DNA of 64,000 bases from Flavobacterium beibuense F44-8 (GCF_000769915.1 NZ_JRLV01000016.1:62001-126000); one strand, 5' to 3'. Counted from the stretch's first letter, positions 16,837 to 25,579 are shown. Made by a program: numbers and translations. Notes: generated by a model not told the origin, from the sequence alone.

Positions 16837-17839
16837 CTTTCTGTTCCCATTTCCAGGCCGATGCCAGCGCATCATCGAGTGAGAGCTCTGCCTTCCAGCC
16901 TAAAACATTATTTGCTTTTGCAGTATCAGCATAGGCTTCAGCTACATCACCCGCCCTGCGATCTACTATTTTGTAATTAAGTTTTTGTCCGCTTACTCTC
17001 TCAAAGGCATTAATAACTTCAAGCACCGAGTTTCCTTTACCCGTACCCAGGTTAAACACCTCAACCTTTTCGGCATTCTTTTTATCAATAAGGCGTTGCA
17101 AAGCTAACACGTGAGCCTTTGCCAAATCTACCACATGTATATAATCGCGTACACAGGTACCATCGGTGGTTGGGTAGTCATTACCAAAAACCGAAAGCTG
17201 TTCCCTTATACCTATAGCTGTTTGTGTAATAAACGGCACAAGGTTTAAAGGAACCCCAAGCGGGAGTTCTCCTATATTTACAGACGGGTGTGCCCCAACC
17301 GGATTAAAATAACGTAACAACACAGAGTTGATTCCGCTTACTTTAGCCACATCCTTAATAATCTCCTCACCTATTTGCTTGGTATTACCATAAGGCGACA
17401 GTGCTCCCTGTATAGGTGCTCCCTCGGTAATAGGCATTTTTTCTGCCTGCCCGTAAACAGTACATGACGAACTGAAAATAAAATTAAATTCCTGTTTCTT
17501 TTGCAGTTCCTGTAAAAGATATACCAGCGAACCTATATTATTTTCATAATACAGTAACGGATTTTCCACACTCTCACCAACAGCTTTTGAAGCTGCAAAA
17601 TGGATTATACCTGTAACATCCGGATATTTTACAAAGAAGTCTTTTACTGCCTGTTTTTCACGCAGGTCTATTTTTTCAAACTCCGGCTTTTTCCCGGTTA
17701 TGGACTCTATACCGTTAAGCACATCTAACGATGAGTTCGAAAGGTCGTCTATAACTACCACATCAAAACCCTCGTTTTGCAACTCTACAACAGTATGCGA
17801 ACCTATAAAACCTAAGCCCCCCGTTACAAGTATTTTCAT
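16823..17839 (-). CDS. galE: UDP-glucose 4-epimerase GalE
   Basis: Interconverts UDP-glucose and UDP-galactose, supplying galactose for envelope polysaccharide. It is an extended short-chain dehydrogenase: NAD motif GGLGFIG (7-13), catalytic serine in FSSSCTVYG (~124), and catalytic pair Y150/K154 in YGNTK. It is 338 residues, the exact usual length. It is the last gene of a three-gene minus-strand operon with a DegT aminotransferase and a small membrane protein. A UDP-GlcNAc preference cannot be excluded. Confidence 0.93.
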   Translation of the reverse strand: MKILVTGGLGFIGSHTVVELQNEGFDVVVIDDLSNSSLDVLNGIESITGKKPEFEKIDLREKQAVKDFFVKYPDVTGIIHFAASKAVGESVENPLLYYENNIGSLVYLLQELQKKQEFNFIFSSSCTVYGQAEKMPITEGAPIQGALSPYGNTKQIGEEIIKDVAKVSGINSVLLRYFNPVGAHPSVNIGELPLGVPLNLVPFITQTAIGIREQLSVFGNDYPTTDGTCVRDYIHVVDLAKAHVLALQRLIDKKNAEKVEVFNLGTGKGNSVLEVINAFERVSGQKLNYKIVDRRAGDVAEAYADTAKANNVLGWKAELSLDDALASAWKWEQKVRGK

Positions 17840-17853
17840 TTTATATTGATTGG

Positions 17854-18267
17854 TTATTTATGCTTTATCGAAAAATCAAACAGTTTATTGCCCTCATTAT
17901 CGCTGTAATTGTAGTTAAGATCTACATTATGCTTTCTAAAAGCTTCCATACCATCGTCAGTATCAAGTCCCTTTTGGGCATTAACTTCAAGTCTGTTTTT
18001 GGCCTCTTTTAAATTGACTTTATTATTAGCAACATCCAGCGTATAGTAATATTCAATACTAAGCGGATCTTTTTCAAAAACCGTACTATCCAGCATAGTT
18101 ATCCTGTCTACCTTAACCGGGCACTCCTTATTAATTTCGGTTACCATGTCAGCAAGTTTCTTTTCAGGATTATCCCTAAACATATTGGCTACCAAAACTG
18201 CAACAAAACTCCCCATAAAAACAGCCACAAAGGCTGCTATCTTATTTTTCTTTTTTTGCTGATTCAT
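17854..18267 (-). CDS. Unrecognised small membrane-anchored protein in the sugar operon
   Basis: A 137-residue protein with a basic N-terminus (NQQKKKNK), one membrane segment (about 10-29) and a soluble extracytoplasmic remainder rich in charged residues (KKLADMVTEINKECPVKVDRITMLDSTVFEKDPLSIEYYYTLD-like strands). I do not recognise the family. Its ATG overlaps the aminotransferase stop by one base (TAATG), so it is translationally coupled, and galE follows 14 nt later. Context suggests an envelope role, but nothing in the sequence shows a reaction. Confidence 0.6.
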   Translation of the reverse strand: MNQQKKKNKIAAFVAVFMGSFVAVLVANMFRDNPEKKLADMVTEINKECPVKVDRITMLDSTVFEKDPLSIEYYYTLDVANNKVNLKEAKNRLEVNAQKGLDTDDGMEAFRKHNVDLNYNYSDNEGNKLFDFSIKHK

Positions 18268-19397
18268 TAAGTAAGGAATTCCAATACCGTATCAGTTATA
18301 AATTGAATTTGCTCGTCATCAAGCTCAGTATGCATAGGTAGTGACATTACCTCATCAACCAGTTGATTGGTCACGGTAAAATCGGCCTCATTATACCTTT
18401 CGTCAAGATATGCCTTTTGCCTGTGTAGCGGTATAGGATAATAAATAGCACAAGGAATTCCTTTTTCCTGAAGGTGCTTCATTAAAGTATCTCTTTGTCC
18501 GTTAAGTATCCTTAAAGTATACTGGTGGAATACATGGCTGTCTTTATCTCCTTTTGTAACAGGAGTAACAATATTAGCATGGCCTGCAAAAGCTGCATTG
18601 TATTTATCGGCAGCAGCCTGTCTTGCTTCATTGTATGAGTCCAGTAACGGAAGCTTAGCGTTAAGAACAGCAGCCTGTACACTATCCAGCCTTGAGTTCA
18701 CCCCCACCACATCATGGTGGTAACGCTCATACATACCGTGATTTACGATACCTCTTATAACATGTGCCAGTTCGTCGTTATTGGTAAAAATAGCACCACC
18801 GTCACCATAGCAACCCAGGTTTTTAGAAGGAAAGAAAGAAGTGGAAGCCACATCACTTATAGCCCCTACTTTCTTTTTAGATCCGTCGGCATATTTATAG
18901 CTTGCCCCTATAGCCTGTGCGTTATCTTCAATTACATAAAGATTGTGTTCTTTGGCAATTGCCATAATAGCCTCCATATTAGCTGCCTGACCAAAAAGAT
19001 GTACAGGAACGATAGCCTTTGTTCTTGGGGTAATTGCATTGCGAATTCCTTCTATAGAAATATTAAAAGTATCCGGTTCCACATCTACCAATACCGGTGT
19101 TAGCTGTAATAAAGCGATTACTTCTACCGTAGCGGCAAAAGTAAAATCGGCAGTTATAACCTCATCACCCGGTTTAAGCCCAAGGCCCATCATGGCAATT
19201 TGTAAAGCATCGGTACCGTTTGCACACGGGATAACGTGTTTTACACCAAGATATTCTTCTAAATTCTTTTGAAACTCATGTACCTGAGGTCCGTTTATGT
19301 ATGCGGTATTGTCTAAAACTTCCTGAATGGAATTATTTACTGTATCTTTGATTTTATCGTATTGACTCTTAAGGTCAACCATCTGTAATTTTCTCAT
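18267..19397 (-). CDS. DegT/DnrJ/EryC1/StrS-family nucleotide-sugar aminotransferase
   Basis: A PLP enzyme that aminates a keto-sugar nucleotide for surface polysaccharide. The PLP lysine is K192 in SFFPSKNLGCYGDGGA, the ring-nitrogen aspartate is in YVIEDNAQAIGA (D158), and the substrate-loop motif is PVHLFGQAANM. The start MRKLQMVDLKSQY at 19395-19397 gives 376 residues; nine codons of upstream open frame are unlike the family and overlap the promoter region. The MVDLK opening and overall pattern resemble WbpE/WlbC-type 3-aminotransferases, but the substrate is uncertain. It is first in an operon driven by a strong promoter, divergent from waaA. Confidence 0.88.
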   Translation of the reverse strand: MRKLQMVDLKSQYDKIKDTVNNSIQEVLDNTAYINGPQVHEFQKNLEEYLGVKHVIPCANGTDALQIAMMGLGLKPGDEVITADFTFAATVEVIALLQLTPVLVDVEPDTFNISIEGIRNAITPRTKAIVPVHLFGQAANMEAIMAIAKEHNLYVIEDNAQAIGASYKYADGSKKKVGAISDVASTSFFPSKNLGCYGDGGAIFTNNDELAHVIRGIVNHGMYERYHHDVVGVNSRLDSVQAAVLNAKLPLLDSYNEARQAAADKYNAAFAGHANIVTPVTKGDKDSHVFHQYTLRILNGQRDTLMKHLQEKGIPCAIYYPIPLHRQKAYLDERYNEADFTVTNQLVDEVMSLPMHTELDDEQIQFITDTVLEFLT

Positions 19398-19421
19398 CTG
19401 CCTGTTAAATTTAAGCCATAG

Positions 19422-19452
19422 CAAAACTACTAATTTAATGGCTGCCTGCCAA
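19422..19452 (-). promoter_or_regulatory. Promoter of the aminotransferase-galE operon
   Basis: On the minus strand: TTG (complement of 19450-19452), 20-nt spacer, TAGTTTTG (complement of 19422-19429), an exact Bacteroidota-type match 24 nt before the ATG. Confidence 0.75.
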
Positions 19453-19497
19453 TGAAAATAATATAAAGTATTAATTTAGCAGCTCAATATTTCTGTT

Positions 19498-20727
19498 ATG
19501 TTTTTTCTGTACAACCTGCTTACTCTACTTGCCGGATTCCTATTAAAAATCGTTGCACTTTTTAGCCACAAAATCAGGCTTTTTACAGACGGAAGGAAAA
19601 CTGTTTTCAATACACTGCGACAAAATATAAACCCGCAGGATAAAACCATTTGGTTTCATTCGGCATCATTGGGCGAATACGAACAGGGGTTGCCGGTTAT
19701 GGAAAAGATAAAACAACAGTACCCTAACCATAAAATCGTACTTACGTTTTTCTCCCCGTCGGGTTATGAGATCCGTAAAAACACTAAAGCTGCTAATGTG
19801 GTAGTTTATCTTCCGCTGGACACTGCCGCTAACGCCAAAAAGTTCATGGCGCTGGTACATCCTGATATGGCTTTCTTTATTAAGTATGAGTTTTGGCCCA
19901 ACTACCTTAAGGAACTCAAAAAGGCCGACACGCCCACTTATCTTATATCCGGACTTATGCGCAAAGACCAGGTCTTCTTTAAATGGTATGGCGGTTTTTA
20001 CAGAAAAGCACTGCAAACCTTTACCCGCTTTTTTGTTCAGGACAACAGCTCTAAAGAGCTGCTGCAGGGTGCAGGGTTCCATAATGTAATGATAAGTGGT
20101 GACACCCGTTTTGACAGGGTTAGCGAAATACTGGAACGCGACAATTCACTACCATTTATACAGGAATTTAAAAACAACAAAATTACTATGGTAGCAGGGA
20201 GTTCATGGCCTAAGGACGAAAGTATGTTCACAGATTTTATTAATTCGTCAAATAACACTAAATTTATAATAGCTCCACACAACATAAAAACCGAGCAAAT
20301 ACAGGAACTTAAAAATAGTATTACTAAGAAAACCGTACTGTTCTCTGAAAAGGAAGGTAAAAATCTTGCCGAATATGATGTTTTTATTATTGACACCATA
20401 GGCATATTGAGCAAAGTATACAGCTATGCTGACCTAGCTTATGTAGGTGGAGGATTCGGGACTTCGGGACTGCACAATATACTGGAACCTGCCGCTTTTG
20501 GCATCCCTATAGTGATAGGCCCTAACCATAATAAGTTTCCCGAGGCAATTGCCATGACACACATGGGCGGATGTATTGCCGTGAAGGATAAAACAGAGAT
20601 GGAAGAAACGCTTTCATCCCTCGTATATGATGATGACTACAGACACGAAAAAGGCCATATTGCAGGTACTTTTGTTTCCATGAACCGCGGAGCGGTAAAA
20701 CGTATTATGAGTAACATTTCTAACTAA
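19498..20727 (+). CDS. waaA: 3-deoxy-D-manno-octulosonic acid (Kdo) transferase
   Basis: An inner-membrane-associated GT-B glycosyltransferase that adds Kdo to the lipid A precursor. The N-terminal membrane-interacting helix (1-20) precedes the base-bearing motif WFHSASLGEYEQG (glutamate near residue 60). Other conserved parts are LTFFSPSGYE, KYEFWPNYL, SGDTRFDRV, VAGSSWPKDE, the DTIGILSKVYSYADLAYVGGGF block and HNILEPAAFG. It is 409 residues. The GNAT gene starts inside its stop codon (TAATG). It is divergent from the sugar operon, consistent with an envelope locus. Confidence 0.93.
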   Translation: MFFLYNLLTLLAGFLLKIVALFSHKIRLFTDGRKTVFNTLRQNINPQDKTIWFHSASLGEYEQGLPVMEKIKQQYPNHKIVLTFFSPSGYEIRKNTKAANVVVYLPLDTAANAKKFMALVHPDMAFFIKYEFWPNYLKELKKADTPTYLISGLMRKDQVFFKWYGGFYRKALQTFTRFFVQDNSSKELLQGAGFHNVMISGDTRFDRVSEILERDNSLPFIQEFKNNKITMVAGSSWPKDESMFTDFINSSNNTKFIIAPHNIKTEQIQELKNSITKKTVLFSEKEGKNLAEYDVFIIDTIGILSKVYSYADLAYVGGGFGTSGLHNILEPAAFGIPIVIGPNHNKFPEAIAMTHMGGCIAVKDKTEMEETLSSLVYDDDYRHEKGHIAGTFVSMNRGAVKRIMSNISN

Positions 20728-21185
20728 TGCCCGTTACCTTCAAACCCGTAAGGGTTACCGATATTGACCGTACTGTTGCCATGATGCAGGATTTTTATGC
20801 CATAGATAATTATCCTATAGATGCTTTTGTTTCCAAATCACTCCTAAAGGAGTTTATAGACAATGAAGAACTGGGCAGAAGCTGGCTTATTTTGAATAAT
20901 GATGAGGTTGTGGGGTATGTAATTCTCACCTTTATTTTCAGTTTTGAATACAAAGGTCGCATTGCATTTCTGGACGAACTATACATAGCACCCGCAGGGC
21001 GTGGTAAAAGCATAGGCAAACAAACAGTAGACTTTATACACGAACAGGCACTTGACCTTGCCATAAACGTGATTTACCTTGAAGTGGAAGGTCACAACAC
21101 CATAGCCCAGAAACTATATCTTTCTAAAGATTTTACCATACACAACCGCAAGCTGATGAAGCTTACCGTAAAAAATAAAAAGTAG
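20727..21185 (+). CDS. GNAT-family N-acetyltransferase
   Basis: A 152-residue acyltransferase with the GNAT fold. The central acetyl-CoA-binding loop is visible as APAGRGKSIGKQTVDF (Q/RxxGxG/A), preceded by AFLDELYIA and followed by INVIYLEVEGHNTIAQKLYLSKDF. The substrate is unknown. The ATG overlaps the waaA stop by one base (TAATG), so the two are translationally coupled. A protein or small-molecule target in the cytoplasm is expected. A repeat element separates it from the convergent gene. Confidence 0.82.
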   Translation: MPVTFKPVRVTDIDRTVAMMQDFYAIDNYPIDAFVSKSLLKEFIDNEELGRSWLILNNDEVVGYVILTFIFSFEYKGRIAFLDELYIAPAGRGKSIGKQTVDFIHEQALDLAINVIYLEVEGHNTIAQKLYLSKDFTIHNRKLMKLTVKNKK

Positions 21186-21197
21186 TTTCAGGATATG

Positions 21198-21278
21198 TGT
21201 CATTTCGACGGAAGGAGAAATCCCTTATTATAAAACATTGAGATTTTTCGACTTCACTTCGTTACGCTCAAAATGACA
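21198..21278. repeat. Short interspersed repeat element, copy 2
   Basis: An 81-bp unit with the inverted ends TGTCATT (21198-21204) and AATGACA (21272-21278), plus inner GAGAAATC/GAGATTTTTC parts, like 6878-6951. It lies between convergent genes, where it could also act as a terminator. Confidence 0.7.
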
Positions 21279-21311
21279 AACTGAAACTACTTTTTTAGCT
21301 TTATAATAAAA

Positions 21312-21746
21312 TTATTCCGGCATTAAGTGCGTTGAGATAGACATACGGTTCCAACCGTTAATAGCTACTATTGCTATAATAGCTACAGCAATATATTTCT
21401 CCCCTAAAAGGTTAACAGCATCTTCATAAGTACTATCACTAACACGACCTGTAATGTTTGTAACCTCTTCGGTAAGGGCAAGCAGCGCTCTTTCTTCAGG
21501 AGTAAAGTAGTTAGTATCCCACCATGCATTAAGTGCATAAATACGTTTTTCGGTTTCCCCGTCTTTCCTCGCTTCTTCGGTATGCATATTAATACAAAAT
21601 GCACAGCCGTTTATTTGTGAAGCTCTTATCTTGATAAGGTGTTTATGAGCCTGAGTAAGCTCACTACCGTTAATGTATTTTTCCAACCCAAACATAGCTT
21701 TGTAAGCATCGGGCGCTACAACTCCTAAATTCATTCTTGTTTTCAT
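21312..21746 (-). CDS. Carboxymuconolactone decarboxylase-family (AhpD-like) protein
   Basis: A 144-residue alkylhydroperoxidase-like protein. The redox motif is C48-A-F-C51 with H55 (INGCAFCINMHTEEAR), as in AhpD-type members of PF02627. AhpD proteins reduce peroxides through a CxxC pair; many relatives have unknown substrates. It lies 80 nt downstream of a Crp-like regulator on the same strand, a frequent pairing that suggests regulation by it. The residues for peroxidase chemistry are present, but a role is inferred. Confidence 0.85.
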   Translation of the reverse strand: MKTRMNLGVVAPDAYKAMFGLEKYINGSELTQAHKHLIKIRASQINGCAFCINMHTEEARKDGETEKRIYALNAWWDTNYFTPEERALLALTEEVTNITGRVSDSTYEDAVNLLGEKYIAVAIIAIVAINGWNRMSISTHLMPE

Positions 21747-21826
21747 AATAACTGTATTTTAATTTGTTAAGACAAAGTTCCTGTACAGCCGTTACAAAAA
21801 ACTTAAAGCAGTTTAAGAAAACACAT

Positions 21827-22399
21827 TTATCCCTTTTTTGCCCTGAGCATACTTAAAAATTCAGGCGTAAAACCAAGATAAGATGCCACAAGGTATTGCG
21901 GAACCCGCTGCACGAATTCGGGATAGTGTTCCGAAAAATGCCTATAGCGCTCTTCTGCCGAGAAGTTGAACATATAATGGGTACGCATAAGGGAGGCAGC
22001 ATAAGCTTTCTCAAGCACCAGCCTGAAATACCGTTCCATTTGCGGAAGCTCCTTTAAAAGCTCTTCCTGCTCTGCTGCATCTATAACTATAATTTGCGTA
22101 GGCTCTACAGCCTGTATGCCACACTTGGCTGGCATATTGGTATTAAAAGTAAAATAATCGGTAATCCACCATCCTTCAATAGCAAAATGAATTACCTGCT
22201 CCACCCCCTTCTCATTAAGGGTATACATACGCACCACTCCGCTGTTTACAAAATACTTGCCTGTACACATTTCGCCTTCTTCCAGCAGGTGTTTCTTTTT
22301 AGCATACTCCTCTATTTTAAGATAAGAGCACAGTATCTCTTCCTCCTTTGGCGAGAGGGGCACAAACCGTTTTACATGAGCAATTATTTTATCGAACAT
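21827..22399 (-). CDS. Crp/Fnr-family transcriptional regulator
   Basis: A 190-residue regulator. The N-terminal cyclic-nucleotide-binding-like beta barrel shows LLEEGEMCTGKYFVNSGVVRMY, and the C-terminal helix-turn-helix shows VPQYLVASYLGFTPEFLSMLRAKK. There is no FNR-type cysteine cluster and no clear cAMP-site arginine, so the ligand is unknown. It is upstream of the AhpD-like gene on the same strand and is its likely regulator. It is divergent from the S46 peptidase gene. Confidence 0.85.
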   Translation of the reverse strand: MFDKIIAHVKRFVPLSPKEEEILCSYLKIEEYAKKKHLLEEGEMCTGKYFVNSGVVRMYTLNEKGVEQVIHFAIEGWWITDYFTFNTNMPAKCGIQAVEPTQIIVIDAAEQEELLKELPQMERYFRLVLEKAYAASLMRTHYMFNFSAEERYRHFSEHYPEFVQRVPQYLVASYLGFTPEFLSMLRAKKG

Positions 22400-22521
22400 T
22401 TTTTAACAGATTACCAATAATACCGAAAGATATAACACATATAGCAAACAAAAACACCAATTATGCTATTTTGTTTCAAAAATTGTAACTTGCGTCCACT
22501 AAACTTTTTTTAAGAAACACT

Positions 22522-24666
22522 ATGAAATTTTTACGACTGCTTGTCCTTTTACTGGTAATCCCTGCCTATGCGCAACAGGGAGGCATGTGGATACCATCCC
22601 TGCTTAAAGGAATGAACGAGAAAGAAATGAAAAGCCTGGGCATGAAAATGTCGGCTTCAGACATTTATGATGTAAACCATTCCAGCCTTAAAGATGCCGT
22701 ACCTCAGTTTAACGGAGGATGTACATCGGAAGTTATCTCACCAAACGGACTGTTATTAACCAACCACCACTGTGGTTATGGTGAAATACAGGCTCACTCA
22801 ACCGTAGAGCACGATTACCTTACCGATGGTTTTTGGGCAATGACACTGGAAGACGAGCTTCCTAACCCGGATCTTGAAGTTACCTTTATAGTAAAAATAG
22901 AAGATGTAACTACACAGGTTTTAAACGGAACATCTACCATTACCGATGAAGAAGCAAAGCAGAAAAAAATTCAGGAAAATATAGCTAACGTAACTAAAAA
23001 TTCCCCAAAGGAAAGCTGGCAGGAAAACAGGGTACGTACTTTTTATGAAGGTAACCAGTATATGCTTTTTGTAGTAGAATCATATACTGATGTACGCCTT
23101 GTGGGTGCACCACCATCATCAATAGGTAAGTTTGGTTCTGATACAGATAACTGGGTATGGCCAAGACATACGGGCGACTTCTCTATGTTTAGAATATATG
23201 CCGACAAAAACAACCGTCCGGCAGCCTACTCAAAAGATAATGTACCATACAAACCTAAGCACTACTTCCCTGTATCTATAGGAGGAATTCAGGAAGACGA
23301 CTTTACACTTGTTTTCGGTTACCCTGGAAGAACTACAGAATATCTTCCTTCGGTTGCTGTAGAGCAGATTTTAAGCAGCCTTAATCCTGCAAAAATCGAG
23401 ATAAGGGATGAAGCCCTAAAAGTGACTGATAGCTTTATGAGAAGGGATCCTGCTATAAAAATACAATATGCAGCAAAATATGCCCGTATTGCCAACTACT
23501 GGAAAAAATGGATAGGCGAATCTCAGGGTCTTGAAAAAACCAATGCTGTAGCTGCTAAAAAAGCTTACGAGAAAAATTTTATAGAGCAGGCTAACAAAAC
23601 CGGAAAACAAAATGAGTACGGCAATCTGTTTAATGAGTTTGAGGCAAAATATAACGAAATTGCACCTTATGCCCTTAGCAGGGATTACTTCCTTGAAGTT
23701 GTATTAAGAAACACCGAACTGTTAACTGTAGGCTTCAGGTTATATCAGTTAGAGCAGGTATATAATATGAGAGGCGAGCAGTCGTTTAACGACCGTAAAG
23801 GCAACACTCTTGCCGCTCTTGAAGGGACATACAAAGACTTCAATAAAAACGTAGATGAAAAGGTATTTGAAAAGCTTATTGAATTATATGCTACAAAATC
23901 ACCTAAACAGTTTTTACCCGCCGGACTTATTAATGCCGATTATAAGCTTTTAACCAAAAACATTTACGGCGAATCAAAACTTACCAGCTACGATGGCGTT
24001 AAAGAACTTTTAAGCGGTGATGCTAAAGAGGTTATGGAAAAACTGAACAATGATAAAGGTTTCCAGCTTGTAAAAGCCATATCAGATGCTTTCATTACTA
24101 ATGTTAACCCTAAATACGAGCAAATAAACCTAGAGATAGAAGCATTACAACGCACCTATATGAAAGGTATTTTAGAGCTTAGTCCTAAAGATGCGCGTAT
24201 TTTCCCAGATGCTAACAGTACACTAAGGGTAACCTATGGTAAAGTTAAAGGGTATTCTCCAAGAGATGCTGTGTATTACGAGCCTGTAACTTACCTTGAC
24301 GGTGTTATGGAAAAATATGTACCGGGTGACTATGAATTTGATGTTCCGCAAAAGCTTATCGAGCTGTACAATAAAAAAGATTTCGGGCAATATGGTGAAA
24401 ACGGAAAAATGCCGGTATGTTTTATAGGCACAAACCATACTACAGGAGGTAACTCGGGTAGTCCTGCCATCGATGCAAAAGGTAACCTTATAGGATTAAA
24501 CTTTGACCGCGTTTGGGAAGGTACTATGAGCGATATTTATTATGACCCTTCTATTTGCCGAAATATAATGGTAGACATGCGTTATGTACTGTTTATTATA
24601 GACAAATATGCAGGTTGTACCCGCCTTATTGACGAGATGGAAATTGTAAATAAAAGAAAAAAATAA
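22522..24666 (+). CDS. S46-family dipeptidyl-peptidase, DPP11-type (Asp/Glu-specific)
   Basis: An exported 714-residue serine exopeptidase that removes dipeptides from oligopeptides for growth on protein. The signal peptide ends at AYAQ (~18). The chymotrypsin-like triad is seen as H83 (TNHHCGYGE), an aspartate in HTGDFSMFRIY (~219) and S645 (GGNSGSP). The residue 18 positions after the serine, which sets P1 specificity in S46 enzymes, is Arg (R663, in NFDRVWEG). Arg marks DPP11 (acidic P1), whereas DPP7 has Gly. The length matches DPP11. It is monocistronic and divergent from the Crp-like gene; the site of action is the periplasm. Confidence 0.9.
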   Translation: MKFLRLLVLLLVIPAYAQQGGMWIPSLLKGMNEKEMKSLGMKMSASDIYDVNHSSLKDAVPQFNGGCTSEVISPNGLLLTNHHCGYGEIQAHSTVEHDYLTDGFWAMTLEDELPNPDLEVTFIVKIEDVTTQVLNGTSTITDEEAKQKKIQENIANVTKNSPKESWQENRVRTFYEGNQYMLFVVESYTDVRLVGAPPSSIGKFGSDTDNWVWPRHTGDFSMFRIYADKNNRPAAYSKDNVPYKPKHYFPVSIGGIQEDDFTLVFGYPGRTTEYLPSVAVEQILSSLNPAKIEIRDEALKVTDSFMRRDPAIKIQYAAKYARIANYWKKWIGESQGLEKTNAVAAKKAYEKNFIEQANKTGKQNEYGNLFNEFEAKYNEIAPYALSRDYFLEVVLRNTELLTVGFRLYQLEQVYNMRGEQSFNDRKGNTLAALEGTYKDFNKNVDEKVFEKLIELYATKSPKQFLPAGLINADYKLLTKNIYGESKLTSYDGVKELLSGDAKEVMEKLNNDKGFQLVKAISDAFITNVNPKYEQINLEIEALQRTYMKGILELSPKDARIFPDANSTLRVTYGKVKGYSPRDAVYYEPVTYLDGVMEKYVPGDYEFDVPQKLIELYNKKDFGQYGENGKMPVCFIGTNHTTGGNSGSPAIDAKGNLIGLNFDRVWEGTMSDIYYDPSICRNIMVDMRYVLFIIDKYAGCTRLIDEMEIVNKRKK

Positions 24667-24832
24667 GGGTTCGGGATAACCTTACAAAAACAAAGTGAAC
24701 GGTTAAAAAACATCTTTAAGAATCTTTTTGAGTACATAGTGTCAAAAACCCTGTGTTTACACCGAAAACGATGTATTTAAAAGCCTGAATTTCAAGCATA
24801 AAAGATTTTTAAAAATTTTAGCACTATTTATT

Positions 24833-24860
24833 TTGTGATGTCAAAAAATTTATATCTTTG
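24833..24860 (+). promoter_or_regulatory. Strong promoter of the mini-lipoprotein gene
   Basis: TTG (24833-24835), 17-nt spacer, TATCTTTG (24853-24860): an exact Bacteroidota-type match with a 36-nt leader to the ATG. Confidence 0.75.
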
Positions 24861-24896
24861 CTTCGAATTAATAATTAACCTTTATAATTTAGTAAG

Positions 24897-25124
24897 ATGA
24901 AAAAAGTTGTTTTAAGTCTAGCTGTTATGGCTATGATCTCTTTCGTTTCTTGTAAAGAAACTGCAAAAGAAGAAGGTACAGAAGCTCAAACTGAAGAAGT
25001 TGCTCCAGAAGCTACAACTGAAGAAGTTGCTCCAGAAGCTGCTCCAGAAGTTGCTAACGATTCTACTCCTGCTGCTGAAGAAGTTCACACAGAAGAGGCT
25101 CACGCTGAAGAAGCTGCTCACTAA
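24897..25124 (+). CDS. Small Glu/Ala-rich repetitive lipoprotein
   Basis: A 75-residue protein with a lipoprotein signal peptide (MISFVSC, Cys19). The remaining ~55 residues are almost entirely E, A, T, V and P, with the repeat TEEVAPEA. Underlying this is a 27-bp DNA tandem repeat (24989-25015 and 25016-25042, with 25 identical bases in a row). The mature part is highly acidic and probably disordered. It has its own strong promoter and a strong terminator, so it is likely abundant. The function is unknown; a surface or periplasmic spacer is conceivable. Confidence 0.75.
   Translation: MKKVVLSLAVMAMISFVSCKETAKEEGTEAQTEEVAPEATTEEVAPEAAPEVANDSTPAAEEVHTEEAHAEEAAH
24989..25042 (+). repeat. 27-bp tandem repeat inside the mini-lipoprotein gene
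   Basis: Two copies in phase with the reading frame (nine codons each). The first 25 bases of the copies are identical. Confidence 0.8.
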
Positions 25125-25145
25125 GATTTTAGTAAGTAAAAGCAT

Positions 25146-25171
25146 AAAAGCCCCGCAGTTGCGGGGCTTTT
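25146..25171 (+). terminator. Rho-independent terminator after the mini-lipoprotein gene
   Basis: Perfect 11-bp stem AAAAGCCCCGC / GCGGGGCTTTT closing a 4-nt loop, with the T run in the stem end. Confidence 0.9.
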
Positions 25172-25579
25172 CATTTTAGTAAACCTAACAAACACATCAA
25201 AATCAAAATTTGATACTTTACTTGCTACAGTCCGGCTACGCTTAGTATTGTAACCTGCTGCAACAGGCCACAATCACAACCGGAGTTTATGGCAATATCT
25301 TTTTAGTCTTTTCAGTTTATTTTATGATGGTAAAAAAAGGGAATGTCGCGGATAAAACCTCCTTTAACCTGTTGACATTAAGTACCCCTATCATCTAAAA
25401 AATACTATTTAAAAAGGTTACCAAATTGTTAAATCAGGATTATTGTTCTTTAAAACCTTAAAAAGACAACCTTTTTGTAAAAACTGGTGTATAAAAAAAC
25501 TGCCTTCGTAATGAAGACAGTCTTATGCTTTTCTTTATAAAATACTGAATCAGGTCGTGGTATAAATCCTTATAGTTTG
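25172..25579. other. 408-bp gene-free region
   Basis: I see no credible gene. It contains the minus-strand terminator at 25493-25521 and AT-rich sequence. A 24-codon open frame at 25324-25398 has no supporting context. Confidence 0.5.
25493..25521 (-). terminator. Terminator of the NPP1-like gene
   Basis: Nine-bp stem ACTGCCTTC (25499-25507) / GAAGACAGT (25513-25521) with one mismatch and a 5-nt loop. On the minus strand a run of T follows. Confidence 0.7.

Noticed and set aside
20037..20414. 125-codon minus-strand frame inside waaA
   Set aside because: Antisense shadow of a well-recognised gene, with no start context.
25324..25398. A 24-codon open frame in the 408-bp gap
   Set aside because: No promoter, no neighbours of a peptide-modification system, and such a length is expected by chance.
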